Source of the DNA: Eudorina sp. 2006-703-Eu-15
Taxonomy: Eukaryota > Chlorophyta > Chlorophyceae > Chlamydomonadales > Volvocaceae
Reading direction: 5' to 3'
Assembly: GCA_003117195.1 (NCBI GenBank)
Contig: BDSI01000038.1
Span: forward strand, 310,001-374,000
Length of the DNA: 64,000 nt
How positions within the stretch are numbered: the stretch's first letter is position 1; every line of letters begins with the position of its first letter. The notes beneath the pieces were generated by a model, which made no database searches, was not told the origin of the DNA, and saw only the letters and a program-made list of their open reading frames with translations. Shown piece after piece: positions 48,899-60,846 of this stretch. Made by a program: the position numbers and the translations under genes.

Positions 48899-51800
48899 GA
48901 TGCTGCCAGTGGGTGTGGGTATCGGCGTTGTAGTACACGACAGCCGTCCTCGACGGCGCCAGGACCTGCGCACCCACGACAATCCGGGAGGGGCGTGAAT
49001 ACGGTACGGGAATGATGGCTCGAGGGCACCGTCGGAACCATGCTTGCATGAGTGAGGAAGCAAGCGCGGAAGTGAAATGCAAAGCGCGGCGCCCGCAGCG
49101 AGCGCTCCGGCGGAAACCCAATTCGGCCCCTCAAGATCTCTCCCCTTGAACTATGAACGTACCGTACCTGGCCCCCCAGGCAGGCCTGTCTGCATCCCGC
49201 CTCCCTCCCCACATACCGATACCGACCCAGGCGGCACCGCGTCTTACCCTGATGGACTGCTGCCGGTCGCGGCTGGTCCCGGCGGGGTCCGGATCGGAGA
49301 AGTGGTCCGCGTCGTGTCCAACCTGGGGGGAAAGAGGGCCCAGGGCGGCAGGGCGGCCGACGTGCCAGCAGCGTGCACAGGCGGCCACCTGGTGAGTACC
49401 TGGGCCTGGCTGGTTCGGGCGGGTTCATCGCCACACACAGGAGGTCAACGCAGCCCCCATGGGCGCCCGGGCATCCTTTCACCCGTTCACCCATCCGCCC
49501 AGGAGAACTGCTTGCAGAGGCCCTGTGCCGCACGGGGCATCGCACACAGCACGATGCCGTACAGTACAGCACAGCGCGGAACAAGGTGGCGCAGGACACG
49601 GCGCGCACGAACCAGGGTTGAGGAACCCTGGAGCCCAAGACTCTATGCCCGGGGGTGCAGACGCCCCCACAGCCACACGTGCGCCCCAATGCCGCAGGGA
49701 GGGATGCCCCGCAAGCCCCGACAGCCCTGGATCAGCCTCACCCTGCCCAGTCCGCCGAAATCCCAGGCATCCGAGTCCAGGGCCACGCGCCATTTGCCCG
49801 GGCTGGGCACCGCCACTCGATAACCCTCGTAGGAGGTAAAGGGGCTCCAGTTGAACACGAACACCAGCGGGCCACGCTCGAAGACCAGCACCTGAGCAGC
49901 AGGAGCGTTCAGGCGAGGGACGGGGACAAGTTCGTTCCCGTTGCATGTCGCGTGTAGCGGAATGCATGAAAGCGGAGGGAGCATCGGATTCGTGTCTGCG
50001 TGAGTGAGTGTGTGTGTGTGTGAATATGTAAGCGGTAAGCGGTACATGTAACCGCTGTACGCCTTCTCAAACGGCACACATCGGCAGCGAAGTGGACGCC
50101 CCGGCGGCCGCGGCCCTACCGCCCCACTGCCTTGCACTCCGCGTTGCTGACCCTGTGCTTCGCACCGCCCGGTGTCAACGTGAGCTCATGTACGCTCCGC
50201 ACACCCTTCGCCTGGTAGTCCCCCCATTTGGGCGCTCAATAGAAAACCCCCGACTGATCCAATCCGACCCACCCACGCACCACTACCCAGCCACCCAGCC
50301 ACCCACCTGCTCCTTCTCGTCCATGTGGGTCACCCACTGGTGCCCGGACGACAGGACGCCGAAGTGCTCGTCCAGCCGCATCATGGCCGCGTCCCAGGCC
50401 TGCGGAGTGGGTGGGGTCAGCGGGGTCGGTCGGGAGGTCAGGGAGCGCGCGGGCGTCCGTGGTGGTGACTTCCGTACCTTGACACGCATGCATGCCGTAC
50501 CAGTGGGACGGCGACATTGGGGCGAGCAGACGCGGGCCACACCAACCCGGCGGCTCCAGGACTGCCTCCGGGCGGCCGCCCCTCCCTTTCGCGGGGAACG
50601 TGCGGTGGTGGGATGCGCCGTCCCTGTGGTGCCGCTTGGAGCACATAAAGTGCCCCGAGCCACCCACCCGGGCATGCGGCGGCCGCGACAAGCTCATCCC
50701 AGTTGCGATGATGCGCGGCCGCATCGCACCCAGAACCTCATCTCAGCTGCACGAGCCCGTTGCCCGGCCGGCAGGGCACCAGACGGGTGCGTGGCTCCCC
50801 ACGTGCCTCCCTTACAGCAGGAAGGAGGAGGCTGGAAGAAGGCGGAGGAGGCTTTTCTACTTCCAAGATTGCGATGCGTGGCATCCGCGGCCGGGGCCGG
50901 GAGGCGCACCTGCAGGAACTTGTACCTCAGGTGGTCGGTGTCCGCCAGGGACCACTGGCGGCGGCAGTAGTGGTGGCTCCACCCGTTACCGTCCCGAGGG
51001 AAGTCGATCCACTCGGGGTGCCCGAACTCGTTGCCTGCGCGCGCGCCGGGTGAGGTGCGAGGGGCCGGGGCGAGGGGCAGGTGCCCGAACGGGTGTGGGT
51101 CCGACGTACCCCTCCCCCGGTATCCCAATCACTCAATCACAGTCAGGCGGCCAGGAGAACGGGGGGGACATTCGCGTCCCTAGAGGAGCGCCCTACGCCC
51201 CATCAGCCCTCCTCTTTGTGTCATGGTGATATCAACCATGTACCGTCGATGTCGCCACGTAGACAAACACCTCTAGTGCGGGCGCCGCGGCAATGACCAA
51301 TGCGGAAACAACCTGCCGACGCAACCGCCAGCCGCGCAGCCCAGGCGGACACGCTGCCGCCCAGGCTCCAGGGCCGGGGGCCAGGCGCGCTCACCCATGA
51401 AGTTGAGCCAGCCCTCGCCCCCAAGCGCCAAAGTGACCAGCCGGATCATCTTGTGCAGCGCCATGCCCCGGGCCACCACCTCGGACGGCTCCGCCAGGGC
51501 GCTCATGCCGCCGTACATCTCCGGACCCATCAGCCGGAACGCGATGGTCTGGTCGCCCACCAGGGCCTGACCGACCCATGGGTCGGGTCGGGGAGGAGAG
51601 GCGTGGGTGGACCGACCCACGGGTCGGGGAGGGTAGATGGCGAGGGCAGACGCCAGGTGATGCCACCGAGCGGGGGCAGGGGGAGAGCACGGGGATGGGC
51701 GGGGAGGCGTAGGGAGGCGTAGGGAGGTGGAGGGAGGCGGAGGGAGGCGGAGGGAGGCGGAGGGTATTCTTGTCCCAGCAAACCTTCTAAACCAAAACAT

Positions 51801-54800
51801 GCGGCCCGTCCCGATCCAACGGCCGTTCGTACGGCGAGAAACCCGTACGGGTTGCCCGGCCGCCGGACACGACATCCTCCAAAGCCTTCAAAGCTCAACG
51901 GCCCGCCCCTCCCCACCCACTCGCCCCACCCACCTGGTCGTGGCTCTCCGCGTAGCCGATGCTCGACTCCGTGTAGCGCCGATTGCACAGAGCGGTGACC
52001 TGCGGGCGGCGAGAGGGTGGGGCCAGGGTGGGGCCAGGGTGGGTGCCGGGCACTCGGAGGACAACACCGGAGGCCAGGCAACCACGCGCGCGCGCAGATG
52101 GGTAGGTAGGTGGTATGATAAGTAGGTGGATAGCTAGATACACAGATAAGTCGGTCGTTAGGCAGGTATGTAGGTACGTCTATAGGCCCGGCTCGCAACC
52201 CACGCGCGGACCGGGAGTCCCTCTCTCTCTTCGCGCGCAGCCCCCCCCTGGCTGCCTGCAGCCCAACTCACGATGTCCTGCATGCGCCACTGCTCGTCCC
52301 GCACGTGCTTCAGCAGCTGGATCCACTTGTCCGGGATCGACATGTTGAGGCGCGCGTCGAAGCCCACCCCGCCCTCGGAAACCGGGCGGCACAGCGCGGG
52401 CATGCCGGACACGTCCTCAGCGATTGTCACTGCCTGGGAGGGAGGGAGGGCGGGAGGGCAGGGGGGAGGGAGGGCAGGGGGTAGGGAGGGCGGGGGGGCG
52501 GGGGGGAGGGCGGGGGGAGGGAGGGAGGGCGGGGGGGAGGGAGGGAGGGCGGGGGGGAGGGAGGGAGGGCGGGCGGGGGGGAGGGAGGGCGGGGGGAGGG
52601 AGGGAGGGAGGGGAGGGAGGGCAGGGGGGAGGCAGGGGATACACCGAATTGGTAGGCTTGCACAACACCAGGAGGCGGGGTGGGGGGATGTGAGGACCGG
52701 GTGGGCGGGTTTGGCCGGCACGGACGACACGAGGCAAACGTCGGCGTAGGCGAGGAGTCGGGACAGGCCGCCAGGTTCCTCGTCATGGCTGGGTTCCGGT
52801 CGCAGCAACACAGAAGGGGGCACCATGTCGGTACAGGTGTGCTCCCCAGGGGGGCACCTCCACCACCGCAATTACGAACCCCCGACCCCAACTTGCAGAC
52901 AGGTCATTGGCCGCAGCCCCGCCCGCGCACGTACGCCGAATACACACAGGGGCCTTATCCCCCGGAAGCCCTGCATCTCCCACCCGGGCCATCCCGCCCC
53001 CCAGGCCGCCCCAACGGCCCGGCCCCCACCCCCTGCCTGCGGCAGCAGTCCATGCACCAGCTGGTTTGCCAGCATCAGGTACACCACCGCGTCCACGTTG
53101 GTGGCGGGCCCCAGGTACTCGTGGTAGGCACCGGAGAAGGCGGTGTGGATGCCGTGGTGGTGGTACAACATGGAGGTCACCCCGTCGAACCTGCCGAGGG
53201 CCCCGGCCCCCCCCACACACACACCCCGGGCGGGCCGGCGGGCGGGCGGGCGGAACAGCAAGGTGGCGAGGGACGTGCGCATAAGCGGATGGGTGGGTGT
53301 GAGGACAGGTGGGTGCGTAGATGGGTGGCTGGGTGGGTGGGTGGGTGGCTGGGTGGGTGGCTGGGCGGGTAGGTGCGCGGCCGGGTCAGGTGGGTCGCCC
53401 TTGTGCAGACGCGTCGAGTGCCCCTGCGCCCTGGTTTAAATGCGTCCGCAGCTCTTGGATGTACGCGTGCACGTGCACGTGGTGGACGTACCGCACGGCT
53501 TCCTCGGGGGAGCCCCGTGGGCCCACACCTACCCACCGACCCGCGGGTCGTCGCCCCCTCCCCGCCTTCCGCCCCTTTCGCCGCCCCTCCCGCCGCCGGG
53601 GTGTCCCTCCCGCCCTCCCGCCCTCCCGCCCGCCCACCACCCGACACCCGCCGCCCACCTGAAGCCGTCGAAGCGGTACTCGTCGATCCACCAGCGCAGG
53701 TTCGAGAGCAGGTAGCGCAGCGTCTGGGGCGGTGAGGGCCGCAGGGCGCCGCGCGCAGCCCCGCGGCCACACAGCAGACGAAGGGATGGCAGGGTTACTG
53801 CACGTGACGGAAATGGGGGGATGCGAAACTGGTAGACATGATCATACTACATTTCACTGCTTAAACGGAATTGGGTCGAATGACTTTTTTTCGCGGTGTC
53901 GCCGTCGAGATTTACGGAATGGGTGACCGCCCTCCCACGCGCCGGTGTGAGGGCCAGGGGGCCCGGTGCGGCCGGTAGGGGAGGCCTGCCGACGCGACCA
54001 GGCGCATCGCACAAACGCCCGGTTGGCGGAAGGCGCCGCTCTGCCGCTCCAGGGGAGGCACAGGGGGGGGAAGTGAGCCCGTCCGGCAAAGCCTGTCGCG
54101 CGGCCCGCAACTGGCCCCTCCTCCCCGTCACCAGCACCACCAGCACCACCCCAAACGCACCTCAAAGTTGCTGTAGTTGAGGCAGCGGCTGTCCCACAGG
54201 CGGTGGTACCCCGCCTCGCCCTGCGAACACCAGCAGCAGCAGGGTGAGGAGGAGGAGGAGGAGGGTGAGGAGGAGGGTGAGGAGGAGGGTGAGGAGGAGG
54301 GTGAGGAGGAGGGAGGAATGCCCCCCCGTCAGGCAGATGGACGAGCCCATGGACACACCCGACCAAGGACCTGACTGCACAGACGAGAGTCGGAGAGAAC
54401 AGACCGCGACCGACCGTGTTGCGCCGCACCGTCTCCGCACCTCAGCCAACTCGGGGCGGGGGCAAGTCATTCGCAGCGCTGGGCCCCCACCCTGGGCCCC
54501 ACCTTGGCCTTCTCGTCCCAGCCAAACCCGGCCCTCCGTCGTGCTGCGGGCTGTGGGTCCGTCCACGTGGCACCGCCTCCCGCCGTACACCCTCCGCCGT
54601 CCGCCGTCGCCGCTGTGCGTCCTCCACCGCCGCCGGCGCCGCCACCTCCCGCCCCAAACCCCCCACGTCCCCCCACGTGGCCCGCCCCACCTGCTTGAAG
54701 TAGTTGTCCTGCTCCTTCTGCCCCATGTCCAGCCCCGCCAGTCCGTCCTCGACGTTGCTGGAGATATGCGAGTGTACGACATCCAGCAGCACCAGCAGCC

Positions 54801-57800
54801 CCCGACGGTGCGCCTCGTCCACCAGGGCCTTACGCGGCAGTGTGTGTATGTGTGTGGGAGGCATGCGGGAGGGTAAGGAAACCGGCAGGGAAGGACGGCC
54901 CGTGTGAATGTGTAGCGTTTCTCAAATCGTGACCCCAGCACCCCCCTGCCGCCATGTGGGTGTTGCCGGGCGCCACCAACCCCCGAGGACTCGAGGGGTT
55001 GCTGAGGTGGAGTGGGTGGAAGACGCACGAAGAAGGGGGCGGGTGCGAGACTGCGGGTAGCTTGATTCGTCCGTGACGGGCAGGCCGGGGCGGGTCAGAG
55101 GTGAGCACGGGAAGAGGGAGCACCGGAAGAGGGAGCACCGGAAGAGGGAGCACCGGAAGAGGGAGCACCGGAAGAGGGAGCACCGGAAGAGGGAGCACCG
55201 GAAGAGGGAGCACCGGAAGAGGGAGCACCGGAAGAGGGAGCACCGGAAGAGGGAGCACCGGAAGAGGGAGCACGGGACCCATCCATCGTGGCATTCAGTG
55301 ACCGATTTGCGATTCTCGCTGTCTTGAATCGATTGATTGTCATTTTGCAATGGGAAACACAGCATCGGTAAGCATCGCTTAATGGGCTGGTACGGCGGCC
55401 GACCCACACCGCCGGAGCTGAACACGTCCCCACTTTATGTCACGCGGGGAACTCCAACGAGGGACGGCACGGGCGCACGGGACGCCCGAGGGTACGGCAA
55501 CGTACGGCGCGTCGTACCTTGAGCTCCTCGGGCGTGCCGCTGCGGCTGCTGACGGCGAAGGGGTTGGTGACTGCAGTGCAGTGCAGAGAAAGACAGAGGC
55601 AACACGGACAGGGACAGGGACAGGGCTGAACTGCTGTTGCCGTACACGGATGTTTGGAAACCCATGGGACGTCTGACCCATGGGTTCACCCACTCGTTTT
55701 TCAGTTTAACACCCACTCCACGCTCCAGGCAGCCCCTCGATGTTTGTCGTACCGTGATACCCGAAGGAGCCGTAGTAGGCATGCTCCTGGATGGCCATCA
55801 GCTGAATCGCGTTGTAGCCCAGCGCTTGGATCCGGGGCAGCACCTGCAACAGAATCCGGATCCACGGGATCCACGGCGGTCAGAACCCGGATCCACAGCG
55901 GTGCTAAGACGCGGCGAGGGGCGCGGCCCTCAAACACCGCTCCCGTCAGAGACGGCTTCATCGGGGGGCTCACAGCCTTTCTTTCTCAACTTCACGGGAC
56001 ACGGGACAGCTGCTAATGGCAGCATGTCGGAGGCGCCTCACCCTGGAATAGCAACCCCCCAGGACCTGTCACAAAACGTCCGTACCGTGTCCTTGAAATC
56101 GGTGTACGACGCGACCTTGCCCTGCTCGCTGCTCATGCCCACGTGGGCCTCGTAGATACGGAGGGCGGGCGGCCGGGGCGGCCGCTCGTGGCGCCATTCG
56201 TACTGCTCCTCGGGCGGGGGCGCCCAGTAAACACCGTCGTACCTGCCGTGGAGTGGACGAGACAGACAGCACGGCAGCAGAACACGACAGACGGTCACTG
56301 CGCCCGCCTGCGCCCCCACCTCCGTCAGTCCGCCCCCACCTCCGTCAGTCCACCCCCACCTCCGTCAGTCCGCCTCCGCCTCCAGTCAGTCCGCCCCCGC
56401 CTCCGTCAGTCCGCCCCCGCCTCCGTCAGTCCGCCTCCGCCTCCAGTCAGTCCGCCCCCGCCTCCGTCAGTCCGCACCCACCTCCGTCAGTCTGTCTCGG
56501 CCTCGGCGTCTAGCTCTAAGGACTAAGGTGTATGGCCTGCCTCGGCCTGCCTCTCGTCCACCCAAACGACACACCGGCCTTACCCCTTGTAACACCGAAA
56601 CCCACGCAGGCTTACCGCACTTCGACCACACATCGACCGGCTAATCCCTGACCGAATCATTTTTCCGGCGCGCCCAACCCCCGCAGCCGCATCCGCATCA
56701 CCGGGGCCCCCACCGCCCCCCCGGACGTCCCGCTGCGAGCGCCCTGCCGGCTAACTCCACTCCCCCGGCGCCCCTCCCGCCCTTGCCGTCCCTGCCCTAG
56801 ACCCACCACCCACCCACTCTGGCACCCACCCACCCACCCACCCACCCGGCGCCCATGCGCTGCTCCGCCACTGCCCAGGTGATCCAGGCGGGCAGGCGGT
56901 CCATCCAGCCGCCGTGGGGGTGCTGCAGCCGCACCTTGACCCGGGAGCGGTGCGGGATGGCGGGGCGGCCGTCCGCTGCGTTTGGGGCCGTTGGGGGTCC
57001 GACAGGACGGTCAACCGAGGGTGGCAGCAAGCGGAGGAGGGGGGTGGAGGAGCAAAGGTGGTGGGAGGAGCAGGAGGAGGCGGGGGACGAGGAAACCGAA
57101 AGACAAACGGACCGGGCTGGCCGCGGAAGGCAACCAACCGACCAAACCACCCGATGGGGCAGGGCTTTGCGGTGTGCCCGCCCTATAAAACCCCAGCCGT
57201 GCTGATACAAAAGGGGGGGGGCATATTTGAAGAAACCAAACCCAGAAACGAACCCGGGGCACACCCAGCGAGAGGGAGAGGTCCGACAAGGAGCGCAGCA
57301 GTCGATTATTCTCTACCCCTCTCCTTATAACATACATATATACATATACATGTATATATATAATATAATTAAGGATGTTACAGTGGACACCCCCGTTCCT
57401 CACCGTCCGGGAGCCGCACGCTCCACACGCCCCACTGGTCCCGGCTCATCCACACGGGCTGCCAGCCGCTGAAGTCCCCGATCAGCGCGGCGGCCTGGGC
57501 CGCGGGGGCCCACTCCCGGTACACGATGGCGCCGTCCTGGGGCCCGTTGGAACCACAGAGGAGGGGCCTCAGTGGGGCGACCCTCGGGTCTCAAGAGGTC
57601 GCGGGGCCGCGGTGGCGTCACCCGGGGGCCACCCGGGGGGCGGTGGACGGTGGACACATGCAGTGGGGCGCTGGGGAGAGTGGTGCGTCGTTCGATAGGA
57701 TGAGCCCCCGGTATCAGGTAAGAGGTACGAGGTGGGAGGTAAGAGGGGTAGAGTGCCGCCCGAAGAGGGGAGGGCAGGGGCGGGGAGAGCAGCGGAGGGA

Positions 57801-59153
57801 GGGGAAGGGGAGGGCCGGGGAGGTGCACGGGACCCGTTCGCGTCCGCGGGTGGTGGTGGTGGTGGTGCAGCACCGCGAGGGCCAGATCTGGACGTGGGGC
57901 CTCTGAAGGACCCTCCAGGGGTGCGGGCCAGGAGGAGTGGCAGCGCCTCTGCCCCCTCAAGGGACCGACAGCCATCAGCCCACTCCAGCCCACTCCATCC
58001 CATCCGAACATAACATGGGAGCACTCGGTTCCTTGTTCTGGATGCTGTCGGCACCAGGTCCGCGCGGCGGCCTGCCGCTGGCCCGAAGTGGCAGCAAAAC
58101 ACCCTCCCGGCCCCCTGACCCTTCGTGGCGTACGAACACGCCTTTCTCGCCTGGACGCCCCGCCTGGGCTCCCCCCTCCCCTCCCCGCCCCACCTCCCGA
58201 TTGAACCCAAAGTACTTGTAGCCGGTCGCGAACTGCTCCAGGGAGCCTGCCGCGGCTTCAATAGTCGAGAGGGCAGAGCTGTACTGCCGCCACCTGGCGT
58301 ACAGAGCGTGCACAACGGGAACGAGTATCGATATGCAGATTTATGACTAACAAAAAAGCAGCGCCCCTCCCCGCGCCCCTCCCCGCACGGGCATTGGCGG
58401 GCATTGGCGCCTTGGGTACCCGCCCGAAAGGACATGGGAATTGGGTGAGGGCAAGCAGCGGCTTGCGCCCCACACGGTCGCGACCTCGCGCCCCGCACCC
58501 TCAACTCTCGCATATTCTCATACATTACACACACTCTCACACCCTCACACACAGACACACGGGAGGGCACACGAGCTGTGTGGAGGGCGAGGGGCCGCCG
58601 GGACGCGGCTGGCCCCAGCGATAAAACATCCATGTCCAGGGAGGGGAAGCGACCCGACGGATCGCATATTGAGCACGGCAACACTTGCAGTCCCGTGGTT
58701 CCCGGGTCAAGCGCTCACCCGCCAAGTAAACTCAACACACGTGTCAATCTGGAGCCCGACTGGAATGCGTGCAACTTTTCAGCCGGGAGCCGGCAACCCG
58801 TTCGCGAAAGAGAGGGACATCGCTCAGCCACCCCATGGTGGGGTGCGATAAGGTGGTGGTGCGGACGGGTCTCACCGGTAGCGGAAGTGGTCCGCAAAGT
58901 TGGACAGCTGTGGGTCCACCGCAACGACTCCCAGTCCGTCTTCGTTCGAATGACCATCGGTGACTGTGGATGAGGTTGTGGGGCTCGGAAGCGCGCGAAC
59001 CACAGGTGCGCGCCTGCAGTTCTGAAAGCTGGCAGTGCCGCAGGACAGCACTTTGCGAGCGGCCCTCACCGCAAGCGTTCGAAGTGGACGTGGGTTAGGC
59101 GCATCGTTTTGCCGCCGGAGCGCCGAGGAGTAGCGGTGAGCCGAGTGCAACAT
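48726..59153 (-). CDS. SBE: Plastid starch-branching enzyme, 1,4-alpha-glucan branching enzyme (19 exons, 813 aa)
   Basis: Exons in transcript order: 59153-58876, 58293-58194, 57536-57404, 56975-56846, 56242-56086, 55843-55753, 55570-55518, 54828-54691, 54220-54161, 53723-53659, 53190-53037, 52433-52272, 51999-51934, 51566-51395, 51034-50910, 50399-50307, 49891-49742, 49322-49248, 48965-48726. The enzyme cuts alpha-1,4 chains and rejoins them as alpha-1,6 branches in amylopectin. Residues 1-70 are Arg/Ser/Ala-rich, like a chloroplast transit peptide. A CBM48-like module follows ([20 protein letters not shown]). The GH13 barrel has all four signature regions: DVVHSH (330-335), [10 protein letters not shown] with nucleophile Asp404, AEDVSGMP with acid/base Glu459, and AESHDQ (524-529). 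[16 protein letters not shown] and the beta-domain end [10 protein letters not shown] are intact. The last 65 residues (Gln/His/Asp-rich) are an extension. Intron 11 probably uses a GC donor. Isoform class is unresolved. Confidence 0.95.
51710..51770. repeat. GGAGGC/GTAGGGAGGC simple repeat in an SBE intron
   Basis: GGAGGC, preceded by GTA or GGA, recurs with a period of about 10 bases in the intron between SBE exons 13 and 14. It is purine-rich on the plus strand. Confidence 0.8.
52436..52640. repeat. G-rich (GGGAGGG)n tract in an SBE intron
   Basis: About 200 bases made almost only of G with single A and C (GGGAGGG, GGGCGGG, GGGGGGAGGG) in the intron between exons 11 and 12. Runs of three or more G occur dozens of times on the plus strand, enough for many G-quadruplex arrangements in the DNA. 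The transcript (minus strand) carries the C-rich complement. Confidence 0.95.
53300..53390. repeat. (GGGTGGGTGGCT)n simple repeat in an SBE intron
   Basis: Tandem GGTGGGTGGCTGGGTGG-like units between exons 10 and 11 of the starch-branching enzyme gene. G-rich on the plus strand. Confidence 0.85.
54241..54316. repeat. 12-bp GGTGAGGAGGAG minisatellite in an SBE intron
   Basis: About six copies of a 12-base purine-rich unit between exons 8 and 9. The first copies are less regular (GGAGGAGGAGG). It keeps all frames open and so creates spurious Glu/Arg or Pro-rich ORFs. Confidence 0.9.
55111..55275. repeat. 15-bp minisatellite, 11 perfect copies, in an SBE intron
   Basis: The unit GAAGAGGGAGCACCG repeats 11 times without change except in the last copy (CACGG), between exons 7 and 8. 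Because 15 is divisible by three, frames stay open and encode pentapeptide repeats, but splice phase and family alignment place this in an intron of the minus-strand gene. Perfect copies suggest recent expansion. Confidence 0.95.
56311..56493. repeat. 20-bp CCTCCGTCAGTCCGCCCCCA-type minisatellite, 9 copies, in an SBE intron
   Basis: Nine tandem units of 20-21 bases built on CCTCCGTCAGTCCGC lie between exons 4 and 5. Two copies have an extra A (CCTCCAGTCAG). It is C-rich on the plus strand, so the transcript carries the G-rich strand, the opposite of the tract at 52.4 kb. Confidence 0.93.
57337..57390 (-). repeat. AT-rich stretch plus LINE 3'-end stub in an SBE intron
   Basis: Positions 57368-57390 read, on the minus strand, GTCCACTGTAACATCCTTAA, matching the end of the local LINE family with one change, followed on that strand by an AT-rich run (ATTATATTATATATA). 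It starts only 14 bases past the donor of SBE exon 3 (57404) and is in the sense orientation, so its TGTAA lies in the SBE pre-mRNA. Confidence 0.6.
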
Positions 59154-60846
59154 CCCGCCTGGTCGGTTGACGCGCGTCAAATTCACGCAACAACTGGCAT
59201 CTGAAGTTCTCCGCGATGTTTATGTATTCCAATTGCTAAGACAACGTAATCTTATTCGACTCTGACTCTGCGCCTGGTTGGAAGTGAGCGTTACATAACA
59301 GGATTCCAGATACCTCGTCTTTCTTCGTCTATGCTATATCATGACAGAATACCTCGGCCTTCTTCGTCTATGCTTTCTTCGTCTATATTATGACAGAAAA
59401 CAAATAAATATTACGCGTCAATTATCGTTGATAGAGTGTGCTCCCAGTTAGGCTCAGTTGCGAGGCCTCGCACACAGCAGTTCCTAATGACAGCTCTTGT
59501 CGTGCAAGTTGCTGGGAATCATTTCTCTCAGCGATGTCTGTTCATCGGCCGTCCACATACCGGCACTGCCGTACATGGAACGCAGTCTGACAAGGTCTGA
59601 CAAGGTCCGGCGCTGCGGTCGTCCATCCCATCGCTGGGTCTTGCATTGCAGGAATGTCGGCTGCAAACACCAGTGTAACCAACACAGCTATTCCATCCTA
59701 CACCGACAGGCGCACATATGCTCGGTACTCCACGAGTTGGAAAGAGACTCTGACCCGGACCTGTCCTTAGGTAGGAAAGGGTAGAAATGAGCTGTCCACG
59801 ATGCAAATAAGTCAAATCGGAAAAGGTGTTAGGTTGGTGGCTTCATAACGGGATGTGCGCTATGTCGCGTGATCACCAACGCTGCTTTGCAGAATTCCGA
59901 CCCGTTGGGCCTATGGCGAGTCATGTGTTGAGGTTGGGTAGGGTAGGGTTTGACTGGGTTCGCATTGGGCCCCTCGATTGGGCCCCTCGATTATCTGCTA
60001 GGAGAAGCCCTGCTGACCGAGACACATTCATCAGCCGGGTATGGCCTGGTATGGACGGTTCCCGTGTCACGGGGAAAGCCTGTGGAGGCTCCGTGGTCTG
60101 ATCCATTCATTGGTCTCTCAGCGTTCCGCTGGCAGCCATGGAACTCATGGATCCAGCCTGGGTTGACAGGCGGGGACAGGCGGGGCGGATTTGGTTGTGA
60201 ATGTACTTAACGACCGCTTACATGCGACCTGAAAGAGCATGAGCATAATTCAGAATCACATTTGATTACACAAAACCTTTCGTGTGGGTAGCTGGCAGGT
60301 ACAAGCAGGTACATTTAACCGTTCGAACAGCCCCGACCGAAGAAGATCACAGAGGATGATCAATGATGGGGAAGGGAGTATGAGCCAAAGAGCACGCGCA
60401 GTCGTCGACGACGCATAATGCGTTGCAGGCGTGAATCCAACCTTCAGTCGCCGTGAACATGCGCTGTGCCCGGTGACAAGCCAGTGGTCGGTGCACTTTA
60501 AAAGTCATTGTTTGCGTTATACTACAGCATATTTTTCAAAAACAATTCCCATGCATTACCCTCCTGAACTGTGTGGGCAAGGGTGCGTGGCTGCATACAT
60601 GGGCCGTCACCGCGTATAACATGCGCGAGTCATGAAAATCAGTCACCACACGATGTTGCAGTCACAATAACATGTCACATGACACATAACCAAATGAGAC
60701 AGAACAGAAACCAGAGCATGTGGACGACTCAGCTGAACGCTCCGGAACCGGCGTGTGCCAACTCGCAAGGAAGGGGATGTAAGGCGACACACCATCCACA
60801 TCTCCGACATAAATATTCAAGTGAATCGCGGTTTGTTGTAGCCACA
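59154..60846. other. Divergent intergenic region between SBE and the secreted orphan
   Basis: About 1.7 kb without a recognisable gene. Positions 59301-59398 contain an imperfect direct duplication of a 45-50 base block with CTTCGTCTATG and ATGACAGAA. TGGGCCCCTCGAT is doubled at 59967-59992, and GGACAGGCGGGG near 60168. AT content rises just before 60847, where the promoter of the downstream gene should lie. Confidence 0.5.

Noticed and set aside
52417..53770. Long Pro-rich and Gly/Arg-rich open frames on both strands.
   Set aside because: They are translations of G-rich simple repeats and out-of-frame readings of SBE exons 10-12.
55073..55327. Open frames encoding a perfect pentapeptide repeat (for example REHRK units).
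   Set aside because: The 15-bp minisatellite keeps all frames open. It lies in an intron of the starch-branching enzyme, whose flanking exons join in phase without it.
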